Positions 36,951-46,094 of a stretch of 57,490 nucleotides of DNA are shown piece by piece. The stretch is taken from NCBI GenBank assembly GCA_905208635.1, contig CAJLPX010000014.1:1-57490 (forward strand), in the 5' to 3' direction. A program made the position numbers and the translations under genes. This DNA comes from an uncultured Collinsella sp. (lineage in GTDB: Bacteria; Actinomycetota; Coriobacteriia; Coriobacteriales; Coriobacteriaceae). The notes under the pieces were generated by a model, which was not told the DNA's origin, searched no databases, and saw only the letters and a list, made by a program, of their open reading frames with translations. How positions within the stretch are numbered: position 1 is the first letter of the stretch; each line of letters starts with the position of its first letter.

Positions 36951-37316
36951 ATGAGCAGCCACGCTGATGAAACAAAGACTGGCATCGAGGCCACCGAGCT
37001 GATCGTCCCCACCACCTGCTCGCCCGAGGACCTTCCCGACGAGGAGCTGTTGTACGACCTGGCCGACCTGTTCAAGGTCTTCAGCGACACCACACGCATC
37101 AAGATCCTCTATGCCCTCATGGGCCGCGAGCTCTGCGTGGCTGACATCGCCGAAGCGACCGCAACCTCGCAGTCGGCAGTATCGCACCAGCTGCGCACGC
37201 TTAAGCAGTCGCACCTGGTCAAGTTCCGCCGCGACGGCCGCAACATTCTCTACTCGCTCGCCGACGATCACGTCTACACCATGCTTAACCAGGGCATGAG
37301 CCATATCTGCGAATAG
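36951..37316 (+). CDS. ArsR/SmtB family metal-sensing repressor (CzrA-like)
   Basis: 121-residue winged-helix repressor. The DNA-recognition helix is at TATSQSAVSHQLRTLKQ (about 71-87). The last helix carries D105-x-H107-x10-H118-x2-E121, matching the alpha-5 metal site of CzrA/SmtB-type zinc sensors with Glu at the final ligand. No alpha-3 Cys motif (ELCVAD has only one Cys) is evident, so Zn or Co/Ni is more likely than As or Cd/Pb. It should release the operator at 36881-36937 on metal binding. GAAAGGA precedes the ATG. It is the first gene of the operon with the HMA protein and the ATPase. Confidence 0.92.
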   Translation: MSSHADETKTGIEATELIVPTTCSPEDLPDEELLYDLADLFKVFSDTTRIKILYALMGRELCVADIAEATATSQSAVSHQLRTLKQSHLVKFRRDGRNILYSLADDHVYTMLNQGMSHICE

Positions 37317-37379
37317 CAATCAACCACGGTATCAGCGCGGCCGGCACCCAGACCGCTAACACAGGGAAAGGAACCCACC

Positions 37380-37598
37380 ATGAAAAAGCAGTTCAAGCTC
37401 GACGAGATCGATTGCGCCAACTGCGCGCGCGAGCTTCAGGACGAACTTGCCAAGCTCGAGGGCGTCAAGTCCGTTTCGGTCAACTTTATGACCCAGAAGC
37501 TGACGCTCGAGGCCGACGACGCCAAGTTCGACGAGGTCCTGGACCGCGTCGTTGAGTTCACCGCCGACGCCGAGCCGGACTGCGAGATCATTCTCTAA
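37380..37598 (+). CDS. Heavy-metal-associated (HMA) domain protein, metallochaperone
   Basis: 72-residue single HMA domain with the metal-binding C12-A-N-C15 motif preceded by Asp (DCANC), a form seen in ZntA/CadA-type N-terminal domains. The downstream ATPase lacks this domain, so the protein probably replaces it as a soluble metal donor. It has an AAAGGAA ribosome-binding site, lies 63 bp after the ArsR gene and precedes the ATPase by 99 bp. Confidence 0.9.
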   Translation: MKKQFKLDEIDCANCARELQDELAKLEGVKSVSVNFMTQKLTLEADDAKFDEVLDRVVEFTADAEPDCEIIL

Positions 37599-37653
37599 CC
37601 CGCGCATACGTTGACCTGCGAGGCCGCGCTTGCCGCGGCCTTTGCTCGCGAAA

Positions 37654-37675
37654 TTATATGAGCGAGTGTTCATAA
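37654..37675 (+). promoter_or_regulatory. Second ArsR-type operator upstream of the P-type ATPase
   Basis: The 22-bp site (TTATATGAGCG, then agtgttcataa) repeats the arm of the main operator with two changes. It suggests an additional repressor-controlled promoter or a pausing site inside the operon. No convincing -35/-10 pair is visible here. Confidence 0.7.
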
Positions 37676-37697
37676 ACTCAAATGAGAGGTTTGAATC

Positions 37698-39650
37698 ATG
37701 ACAGCCGCCGATCCCAAAAAGAAAAAGAAGAAGCGCAAGAAGAAAGAGTCCCTTGAGCATAAGCGCAACCGCATCCTGGTAGCACTGGGCATTTTTGCCG
37801 TTGTTTATGCCCTCGACGAGCTCGGCGCCCTCACTATCGCATTTGGGGAGCCCGGCAACATCTACGCCAGCTTTGTGCTGTTCCTCGTGCCGTTTTTGAT
37901 TGCCGGCTACGACGTACTGCAAAAGGCATTCAATAACATCCGCCGCGGCAAGGCCTTCGACGAGAGCTTCCTCATGGCCGTCGCGACCATCGGCGCGTTT
38001 GCCATGGTGCTCTTCCCCGACACCGACCCGCACATGGCCGAAGGCGCCGCTGTCATGCTGTTCTACCAGGTCGGCGAGTTGTTCCAGGCATACGCCGTGG
38101 GCAAGAGCCGCAAGTCGATCAGTGCCATGATGAACATCGCGCCCGACTACGCTAACGTCGAGCAAGCCGACGGCACACTCGAACAGGTCTTTCCCGATGA
38201 CATCGCCGTCGGCACCGTGATCGTGGTCAAGCCCGGCGAGCGCGTGCCTATCGACGGCGTCATCGTCGAGGGCGAAACCCAGCTCGACACCGCCGCACTC
38301 ACGGGCGAGTCGGTCCCCCGCCCGGCCAAGACCGGCGACGATATCATCAGCGGTTGCATCAACATGACGGGCCTCATCCACGTGCGCACCACCAAGCCCT
38401 TTGGCGAGTCAACCGTCGCGCGTGTTCTGGAGCTCGTGGAGAATGCCAGCGAAAAGAAGGCGCGCACCGAGAACTTCATCACGCGCTTTGCCCGCGTCTA
38501 CACCCCCGCCGTCACTGGCGCTGCCGCGGTGCTCGCGCTTGGCGGCGGCCTGGTGACTGGCGCTTGGTCCGATTGGATCCTGCGCGGCCTGACCTTCCTG
38601 GTCGTCAGCTGCCCGTGTGCGCTCGTGATCAGCGTGCCGCTCAGTTTCTTTGGCGGCATCGGCGGCGCGTCCAAGCTGGGCGTTCTCATCAAGGGTTCCA
38701 ACTACCTCGAGACGCTCGCCGATGTGGACACCGTCGTCTTTGACAAGACGGGCACCCTCACCAACGGCACGTTCTCGGTCGTCGCGGTGCACCCCGAGGC
38801 AGGCTATACCGAGCAGTCGCTACTCGAGGTCGCAGCCCTCGCCGAGTCGTTCTCCGACCATCCCATCGCGCAGTCGGTGCGCACCGCCTTCCAGGGCGAG
38901 CTCGATCCCAAGCGCGTAAGCGACTCCGCCAACGACGCGGGCCATGGCGTGACGGCGACTATCGACAGCAAACATGTCGTCGTCGGCAACGCCAAGATGC
39001 TTGCTGCGGCCGGTATCGACGCTCCCAATTGCGAGGTCGTCGGTACGATCCTCCACGTGCTCGTCGACGGCACCTATGCCGGCCACATCGTAATTGCCGA
39101 CACCATCAAGGTCGATGCGGAGCAAACGATTCGCGACCTGCACGCCGCCGGCGTCAAGCGCACCGTCATGCTCACGGGCGACCGCGAGGAGGTTGCGGCG
39201 TCTGTGGCCAAGCAGCTCGGCCTCGACGAGTTCCACGCGCAGCTGCTGCCGGGCGACAAGGTCGAGCGTGTTGAAGCGCTGCTCGCGGCCGAAAGTGGCA
39301 AGGGCAAGCTCGCCTTTGTCGGCGACGGTATCAACGACGCGCCTGTGCTTACGCGCGCTGATGTGGGCATTGCCATGGGCGCCATGGGTTCCGACGCCGC
39401 GATCGAGGCCGCCGACGTGGTGCTGATGGACGACAAGCCGTCCGACATTTCCCGCGCTATTCGCGTGGCGCGCAAGACCATGTCGATTGTTTGGCAGAAC
39501 ATCATCTTTGCGCTGGGCATTAAGCTGCTCATCCTTGTGCTGGCAGCGCTGGGCATCGCCAATATGTGGCTTGCCGTCTTTGGCGACGTGGGCGTGGCGA
39601 TCATCGCCATCCTGAACGCCATGCGCGCGATGGGTGTCAAGAACCTGTAG
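37698..39650 (+). CDS. Zn/Cd/Pb-type heavy-metal P1B ATPase (ZntA/CadA-like)
   Basis: 650 residues. Lys-rich N-terminus (16 Lys/Arg in the first 26) without HMA domain, then membrane helices. The hallmark motifs are all present: TGES (202-205), CPC (305-307), phosphorylated D349 in DKTGT, SDHP, and GDGINDAP. The last helices contain IKLLILVL and AVFGDVG, with the Lys and Asp typical of the Zn2+/Cd2+/Pb2+ exporting class. It exports these metals using ATP. Last gene of the ArsR-HMA-ATPase operon; a 126-bp palindrome follows the stop. Confidence 0.94.
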   Translation: MTAADPKKKKKKRKKKESLEHKRNRILVALGIFAVVYALDELGALTIAFGEPGNIYASFVLFLVPFLIAGYDVLQKAFNNIRRGKAFDESFLMAVATIGAFAMVLFPDTDPHMAEGAAVMLFYQVGELFQAYAVGKSRKSISAMMNIAPDYANVEQADGTLEQVFPDDIAVGTVIVVKPGERVPIDGVIVEGETQLDTAALTGESVPRPAKTGDDIISGCINMTGLIHVRTTKPFGESTVARVLELVENASEKKARTENFITRFARVYTPAVTGAAAVLALGGGLVTGAWSDWILRGLTFLVVSCPCALVISVPLSFFGGIGGASKLGVLIKGSNYLETLADVDTVVFDKTGTLTNGTFSVVAVHPEAGYTEQSLLEVAALAESFSDHPIAQSVRTAFQGELDPKRVSDSANDAGHGVTATIDSKHVVVGNAKMLAAAGIDAPNCEVVGTILHVLVDGTYAGHIVIADTIKVDAEQTIRDLHAAGVKRTVMLTGDREEVAASVAKQLGLDEFHAQLLPGDKVERVEALLAAESGKGKLAFVGDGINDAPVLTRADVGIAMGAMGSDAAIEAADVVLMDDKPSDISRAIRVARKTMSIVWQNIIFALGIKLLILVLAALGIANMWLAVFGDVGVAIIAILNAMRAMGVKNL

Positions 39651-39666
39651 CGCTCGTGGTCCCTCC

Positions 39667-39792
39667 GGCCGGGGCCGGGCTTGGTTTTGAAAACGTCCTC
39701 GCGCATGAGGCCCGTCTTTCCTGCTCCTGCGGAGCAACGGAAAGGCGGGCCTCGCGCTGCGGAGTGTTTTCAAAACCAAGCCCGGCCCCGGC
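39667..39792. repeat. 126-bp nested palindrome after the metal ATPase
   Basis: The outer arms 39667-39694 and 39765-39792 are perfectly complementary over 28 bp. Inside, 39707-39721 pairs with 39739-39753 (one wobble), and a TGCTCC/GGAGCA hairpin caps it. The transcript would fold into one very long stem. There is no T-run, so it is not a standard terminator. The remaining sequence to 39929 holds nothing recognised. Confidence 0.85.
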
Positions 39793-39929
39793 CTGCATTG
39801 ACACAGCTGGCGGTTCTTGGGCATCGCTTGCTGGCGGGGTTCCTTTGCTGAAATGGACTTGGCCGAAAGGGCCGCTGGTCCCGGTCGCTGGTTCGCGCTT
39901 TGCGTGAACTCCGCGCTACTGTGGGTCAG

Positions 39930-40319
39930 TTAGGCTTCTGTTTTTGGACCCGCTACATCTTCCCGCCTCAGCATCGACCTTAGCTTCTCGAAACTCTCCT
40001 CGCTCAGGCAGTGCTCCATGTGACAGCCCTCTTGCGACGCGACCTCGGGCGTTACGCCTGCGTCCTCTAGCAGACCTACAAAAAAGCAGTGGCGCTCCCA
40101 CATTTGACGGGCAACCTCAAGACCGCGTTCCGTCAGATGCACGTCGCGTTTGCCCATCTCCACGTAGCCGGTGCTCTCCAAGGCCGCCATGGCTTTAGAG
40201 ACGCTTGCTTTGGTTACGCCCAAGTATTCGGCAACGTCGATCGAGCGCACGGTGCCCTGACGTTCCGATAGGACGTAGATCGATTCGAGATAGTCTTCTC
40301 CAGATTCACGTAGGGCCAT
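39930..40319 (-). CDS. DtxR/MntR family metal-dependent transcriptional repressor
   Basis: 129 residues: winged-helix DNA-binding part (VAEYLGVTKASVSKAM) and dimerisation/metal domain, without the C-terminal SH3-like domain, as in MntR. Candidate ligands are D and E in GEDYLESIY near the start, His in WERHCFF, and C-x2-E-H in CHMEH. The Cys resembles the DtxR ligand set, whereas the first Asp is as in MntR, so Mn2+ or Fe2+ cannot be told apart. A dyad lies in its upstream region. It is convergent with the metal ATPase. Confidence 0.9.
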   Translation of the reverse strand: MALRESGEDYLESIYVLSERQGTVRSIDVAEYLGVTKASVSKAMAALESTGYVEMGKRDVHLTERGLEVARQMWERHCFFVGLLEDAGVTPEVASQEGCHMEHCLSEESFEKLRSMLRREDVAGPKTEA

Positions 40320-40356
40320 GGGCCGCCTTTCGCGATGGCTTCTAGTTAGCCTTTGG

Positions 40357-40387
40357 ATACTTTTGCCTGATTTACTTTACCGCAAAA
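40357..40387. promoter_or_regulatory. Dyad upstream of the DtxR-type gene
   Basis: An ACTTTTGC arm near 40358 pairs with GCAAAAGT near 40386, about 40-65 bp upstream of the start codon. The location suits autoregulation by the metal-dependent repressor. The arms do not match a consensus I can quote. Confidence 0.5.
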
Positions 40388-40460
40388 GTTGCCCATGTCT
40401 TACTACATTGTTTGAAAAGTTAACCGTGTTTCACAAAATGTGCAGCACAGGGGCGGAGCG

Positions 40461-40525
40461 ATGACACACTCGCAAGGAGTGTCCCCAACTGCCGGCAGAA
40501 ACGGAACGTCACCAAGTGCCGAATC
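40461..40525. repeat. REP-like sequence of the GCCGGCA / GGGGAC family
   Basis: Contains aaggagtgtcccc, actgccggca and aagtgccg, the same words as 47-106 and 57219-57355, but the inverted repeat is degraded. Intergenic, next to the 3' end of the HAD gene. Confidence 0.6.
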
Positions 40526-40530
40526 CGCAG

Positions 40531-41301
40531 CTACACCAGCCCAAAGTGCTTGGCGGCGTTGAAGATCCCGTCGTCGTCCACGGCGGTCGTCACGTAGGTC
40601 GCCGCGGCCTTCACGGTATCCTGCGCGTTGCCCATAGCCACGCTCGTGCCCACGGCAGAAAACATCGACAGGTCGTTCTCGCCATCGCCAAAGGCAATCG
40701 CTTCGCTCGCGTCGACGCCCAGGCGCTCCAGCGTCGCCGCAACGCCCAGATCCTTGCCGCCGTTGGCGGGGATAATGTCGCAGAACAGGTCGCACCAGCG
40801 CGTGGTGAGCGAATGCGACACCGCGTCGGCCACGATATGCTCGTCGGCCGGGTCCACAAACGCGCAAAACTGGTAGACCGGCGCGTCAAAGGCGTGGTCA
40901 AACGGCTCCTCGTGATAGACGATTCCCGCGTTGTTGCCGGCCGCCACCACGCGCTCGGACAGGCGATTCACAAACGAGTTCTCGCCCTGCATGCACAGCG
41001 AGTCGTAGCACCCCTCGGCCACCTGGTCCACAATCACCGCAGCGTCGTCCGGGTCAATCGGGCAGCTACGGTAGACGCCCTCGGCATCAAAACAGTGCTG
41101 GCCCGAGAGCGTAATGTACGCATCCCAGCCCAAGTCGAACAGCCAGTCCGGCATCTGGTAGGTCGGACGGCCCGTGGCGATCACGCACGCAATTCCCTGC
41201 TCGCGAAAGCTGTCGAGCACCTGCTGCGCCGACGCCGGAATCCGGTGGGTCTTAAAGCTCAGCAGCGTACCGTCGATATCGAAAAACGCGGCTTTGATCA
41301 T
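40531..41301 (-). CDS. HAD family hydrolase, Cof-type
   Basis: 256 residues. The haloacid-dehalogenase motifs are in order: DIDGTL (nucleophile Asp) at residues 8-13, ATGR, and GDGENDLSMF near the C-terminus, with a large cap between motifs II and III, as in Cof-type sugar-phosphate phosphatases. The substrate is unknown. It lies 6 bp downstream of the ABC-F gene on the same strand and is likely co-transcribed. Confidence 0.9.
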   Translation of the reverse strand: MIKAAFFDIDGTLLSFKTHRIPASAQQVLDSFREQGIACVIATGRPTYQMPDWLFDLGWDAYITLSGQHCFDAEGVYRSCPIDPDDAAVIVDQVAEGCYDSLCMQGENSFVNRLSERVVAAGNNAGIVYHEEPFDHAFDAPVYQFCAFVDPADEHIVADAVSHSLTTRWCDLFCDIIPANGGKDLGVAATLERLGVDASEAIAFGDGENDLSMFSAVGTSVAMGNAQDTVKAAATYVTTAVDDDGIFNAAKHFGLV

Positions 41302-41307
41302 TCTCGC

Positions 41308-43167
41308 CTACTCCTCGCCCTCGAGCTTTTCGCTCGCCTCGAGCCACGCCATCTCCAGCTCGTCCATGGCAGCGTGAGCCTCGTCGATCTTTGCCTGCTG
41401 CTCGCCCAGCGCCGTGTAGTTGGTGGGATCGACCTGGGCCATTGCTGCCTCGGCCTCCTCAACGCGGACGCGCTGCGTCTCCATCTTGCGCTCGAGCGAG
41501 CTCACCTCGCGGCGAAGCTTCTGACGCTCGGCGTTGGACAGGCCATTGGGCTGACCGCTCGCCTTGGGCTTATCGGCCGTCGCAGCCGCGGCACCGGTGT
41601 CGAACGTGCCGGTCTTGGCACTCGGCGCGCCCACGGGCTCGCCCTCGGCGGTAGCGTTGCACAGGCGCAGGTACTGGTCCACGCCGCCGGGCATATGCGT
41701 CAGGTGGCCGTCGAGCAGCGCCCACTGCTGGTCGGTCACGCGCTCCATGAGGAAACGGTCGTGCGTCACCAGGATCAGCGTGCCCGGCCAGCCGTCGAGC
41801 AGGTCCTCGACAATCGCCAGCATATCGGTATCCAGGTCGTTGCCGGGCTCGTCCAAGATGAGCACGTTGGGCTCGTCCAGGATCGTCAGCAGCAGCGACA
41901 GGCGACGGCGCTGGCCGCCCGAAAGATCGCCGATGCGACTCCAGAGCTGCTGTGTCGTAAAGCCCAGGCGCTCGCAAAGTTTCTCGGGCGAAGTCTCCTT
42001 GCCGTCGATGACGTAGTACTTCTTATAGTTGCCGAGCACCTCGCGGATCGTGTCACCCATGTAGGGCTCGAGTTCCTCGAGCTGCTGCGACAGAACGCCA
42101 AAGCGCACCGTCTGGCCAATCTTCACACGGCCGCGCGTGGGCTCAATCTTGCCCTGGATCACGTCGAGCAAGGTCGACTTGCCGGCGCCGTTCTCACCCA
42201 AAAGACCATAGCGGTCGCCCGCGCCGATGAGCCAGGTCACATCGGTGAGCACCTGCTTGGGCGCACCATCGGTATCCGCATAGCCGGCATCCACGTCGAT
42301 GACATCGATGACCTGCTTGCCTAGGCGGCTCACGGCAAGGCGCTTGAGCTCCAGCTCGTCACGCACGGGCGGTACGTCGGCGATCAGCTCGCGAGCAGCC
42401 TCAACGCGAAACTTGGGCTTGGTGGAACGCGCCTGGGCGCCGCGGCTCAGCCACGCGAGCTCCTTGCGCGCCATGTTGCGACGGCGCTCCTCGGTAACGG
42501 CGGCCATGCGGTCGCGCTCCACGCGCTGCAGGATATATGCCGAGTAGCCGCCCTCGAAGGGATCTACCTGGCCGTCGTGGACCTCCCACATGCTGGTGCA
42601 GACCTCGTCCAAGAACCAGCGGTCGTGCGTGACCACGAGCATGGCGCCCTGGCCGCGCTGCCAGCGGGCCTTTAAGTGACGCGCAAGCCAGTTGATGGTG
42701 CGCATGTCCAGGTGGTTGGTGGGCTCGTCGAGCATGAGCACATCGTAGTCGCCAATCAGCAGGCGCGCGAGGTCCACGCGACGGCGCTGACCGCCCGAGA
42801 GCTCGCCCACCATGCCCTCCCAGGGCACATCGCTAATAAGACCGGCCAGAATCTGGCGCGTACGCGGGCTCGACGCCCACTCGTACTCAGGCGTGTCGCC
42901 CACAACGGCATGATGCACGGTATCGGTGTCGACAAGCTGGTCCTTTTGGCCGAGCAATCCGATCGTCGTGCCGCGGCGGTGCGTCACGCGGCCGTCGTCG
43001 GGTTCCAGCGTGCCGGCGAGTACACTCAGCAGCGTCGACTTGCCGTCGCCGTTTTTACCGACGATACCAATGCGGTCGCCCTCGCCCACGCCGAGCGTCA
43101 CGCTATCGAAAATATGCTTGGTGGGAAACTCTAGGCTGATGGAATCGCATCCCAAAAGAATCGCCAT
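41308..43167 (-). CDS. ABC-F family ATPase (Uup-like)
   Basis: 619 residues with two ABC ATPase domains: Walker A GKNGDGKS and GENGAGKS, signatures LSGGQRRRVDLARLL and LSGGQRRRLSLLL, and Walker B blocks VLMLDEPTNHLD and VLILDEPGNDLD. No membrane segments. The C-terminal 80 residues form a coiled coil (SNAERQKLRREVSSLERK) as in Uup. ABC-F proteins act on stalled ribosomes. The start ATG at 43167 follows AAGGAGCAG; the frame is open further up without support. Confidence 0.92.
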   Translation of the reverse strand: MAILLGCDSISLEFPTKHIFDSVTLGVGEGDRIGIVGKNGDGKSTLLSVLAGTLEPDDGRVTHRRGTTIGLLGQKDQLVDTDTVHHAVVGDTPEYEWASSPRTRQILAGLISDVPWEGMVGELSGGQRRRVDLARLLIGDYDVLMLDEPTNHLDMRTINWLARHLKARWQRGQGAMLVVTHDRWFLDEVCTSMWEVHDGQVDPFEGGYSAYILQRVERDRMAAVTEERRRNMARKELAWLSRGAQARSTKPKFRVEAARELIADVPPVRDELELKRLAVSRLGKQVIDVIDVDAGYADTDGAPKQVLTDVTWLIGAGDRYGLLGENGAGKSTLLDVIQGKIEPTRGRVKIGQTVRFGVLSQQLEELEPYMGDTIREVLGNYKKYYVIDGKETSPEKLCERLGFTTQQLWSRIGDLSGGQRRRLSLLLTILDEPNVLILDEPGNDLDTDMLAIVEDLLDGWPGTLILVTHDRFLMERVTDQQWALLDGHLTHMPGGVDQYLRLCNATAEGEPVGAPSAKTGTFDTGAAAATADKPKASGQPNGLSNAERQKLRREVSSLERKMETQRVRVEEAEAAMAQVDPTNYTALGEQQAKIDEAHAAMDELEMAWLEASEKLEGEE

Positions 43168-43227
43168 ATGCCCTGCTCCTTCGTAGAAATTCAACGTTGT
43201 CCATGATAGCAGCGAGCCCCACCCCAA

Positions 43228-43262
43228 ACCACCACGAAGGTGCCTGTCCCCTTTGTGGTGGT
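43228..43262. repeat. Palindrome ACCACCACAAAGG, copy 2
   Basis: Arms ACCACCACGAAGG and CCTTTGTGGTGGT around tgcctgtcc. The loop is the reverse complement of that at 30347-30381, showing that the unit can lie in either orientation. Confidence 0.8.
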
Positions 43263-43278
43263 CGTTTCGGTCGCAGAG

Positions 43279-43317
43279 CAAAAAGGCGGGCCATCTCGCA
43301 AAAGAGATGACCCGCCT
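43279..43317 (-). terminator. Terminator of the pst operon
   Basis: Arms 43284-43297 and 43304-43317 (aggcgggcc...) form a 14-bp stem with one mismatch, followed by TTTTT on the minus strand, about 55 bp after pstB. Confidence 0.85.
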
Positions 43318-43372
43318 CTCCAATCAGTCCCACGGCAACCATGGCCGCCGCGGGCCTCAAGCATGTCCCGGA

Positions 43373-44241
<869 letters not shown>

Positions 44242-44245
<4 letters not shown>

Positions 44246-45168
44246 TCGGCCGTCATCTTCCTTGCCAGTTGCTTGCCCACGATACGGGCGACTACGTTAA
44301 ACAGCAGCACGCAGGTCATCAGCAGTGCGGCGGTGCCCCAAACGATCTGCTGGGCCTCGGGGCTGCCCTCGCCATAGATCTTGTAGATGTGCACGGCCAG
44401 CGACTCACCGGGACGGAACACGTTCCAGGCGCAAGTGGGGCTCGACAGGTTAAAGCTCAAGAAGTTCAGACGCACCGGCGAGCTCATGCCCGAGGTAAAG
44501 AGCAGCGCCGCGGCCTCGCCAAACACGCGACCGGCCGAAAGCACGATGCCGGTCACGATGGCGGGCATGGCCTCGGGGATCAGGATGTGCAGCGTGGCGT
44601 CCCAGCGAGTAAGGCCCATGGCCAGGCACGCATCGCGCTGGGCCTGCGGCACGTCCTCGAGCGCCTGCTGAATCACGCGCACCAGGATGGGGATGTTGAA
44701 CATGGTGAGCGCGACGGCGCCGGAGATGATGGAGTACTTCCAGCCCAGCTGCACCGAGAACACCAGAAAGCCGAACATGCCGACGACGATGGAGGGCAGC
44801 GAAGACAACGTCTCGATGGCGGTCGAGGCGATGTCGCGAATGGGGCCGTCGGGCGCGTATTCAACTAGGAAGACCGCGCCGCCCAGGCTGATGGGCACCG
44901 AGATGATCAGGGTAATCAGCAGCAGATAGAACGAGTCGAACAGCTGGTAGAGCACGCCGCCCTGCGTTCCGTTGGCGCGTGCGGGCTGCGTGAGAAAGCC
45001 CGGCTGGAACAGCGTCGAGATACCCTCGAACAGGATGTAGGCCACCATGGAGACGACGATAAGCATGACGATGGCGACAATCGCCGTCAGCACGCCCGTG
45101 GCGATACGGTCTTGCCTTTGGACACGCCCGAGTCTCGCCTCGTCGATATGGATGTGCGTGCTAGCCAC
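44242..45168 (-). CDS. pstA: Phosphate ABC transporter permease PstA
   Basis: 308-residue inner-membrane permease with six predicted helices and the cytoplasmic loop block QALEDVPQAQRDACLAMGLTRW that couples to PstB (first copies EAA-like). I choose the GTG at 45168, overlapping the pstC stop, with GGGGGCGAAGG upstream; the frame is open to 45192. Confidence 0.93.
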
Positions 45169-46069
45169 GAGCCTTCGCCCCCTTGCGGCCAATGAGATGG
45201 ATGATCAGGATAAAGATGAGGCTCATGCCCATCAGCAGAAGACCGAGCGCCCACAGGATGTCGTCCTGGGCCGAGCCCTCGGCATAGACCGCCATGGACG
45301 TGGTGAGCGTGGTGGTGATGGTAGACGCCGGCGACAGCAGCGACGTCGGCATGGCCTCGATGCCGCCAATGACCATGCGCACGGCGAGCGTCTCGCCAAA
45401 GGCGCGGGTCATGCCAAGGATGACTGCGGTCATGAGCGAGGGCATGGCGGACTTGAGCACCACGTGCCAGATGGTCTGCCAGCGGGTGTAGCCCAGCGCG
45501 AGCGAACCCTGGCGGTAGCTATCGGGCACGGCGCGCAGGCCATCGACCGAAAGCGTGGTCATCGTCGGCAGAATCATGACGGCCAGCACGATAGCGCCGG
45601 GCAAGATACCCAGACCCGTGCTCACGTGGAAAACGCTCTTCATAAGGCCGACGACCACGTGAAAACCGATCAGGCCAAAGACGACCGAGGGAATACCGGT
45701 CAAAAGCTCAATGAGCGGCTGAAAAACCTTGGAGCCAAACTTAGGCTGAATCTCGACCGCAAAGATGGCAGAGCCGATGGCGATGGGCAGTGCGATGAGC
45801 GTGGAGAACACCATGACCGCAAACGAGGTGACGATCAGGGGCAGGGCGCCAGTGTAGGGCAGGCCGTTTTCGGCCGTGTTGGCCAGGTCCCACTTGGTAC
45901 CGATAAAAAACTCGATGATCGAGACGCCGTCCTTGAAAAAAGCCGAGAGGCCCTTTTGGGCGACCATAAAGATGAGCGCGGCAACGACAAGCGTCACGAG
46001 CGCTACGCACGCACCCGTGACGCCCAGGCCCACGTTCTCAAGCTCGCGCTTTGGCAGCTGTTTTGCCAT
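45161..46069 (-). CDS. pstC: Phosphate ABC transporter permease PstC
   Basis: 302-residue permease partner of PstA. It has an N-terminal helix, a periplasmic segment with VSIIEFFIGTKWD, and the cytoplasmic loop SYRQGSLALGYTRW. ATG at 46069 after GGAAAGG. It is separated from pstS by 25 bp and overlaps pstA by 8 bp. Confidence 0.94.
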   Translation of the reverse strand: MAKQLPKRELENVGLGVTGACVALVTLVVAALIFMVAQKGLSAFFKDGVSIIEFFIGTKWDLANTAENGLPYTGALPLIVTSFAVMVFSTLIALPIAIGSAIFAVEIQPKFGSKVFQPLIELLTGIPSVVFGLIGFHVVVGLMKSVFHVSTGLGILPGAIVLAVMILPTMTTLSVDGLRAVPDSYRQGSLALGYTRWQTIWHVVLKSAMPSLMTAVILGMTRAFGETLAVRMVIGGIEAMPTSLLSPASTITTTLTTSMAVYAEGSAQDDILWALGLLLMGMSLIFILIIHLIGRKGAKARG

Positions 46070-46094
46070 TGCAAACCTTTCCGGGGGCGATTAC

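Noticed and set aside
40516..42324. 602-residue plus-strand open frame opposite the HAD and ABC-F genes
   Set aside because: Both real genes have complete motif sets on the other strand; this frame has none.
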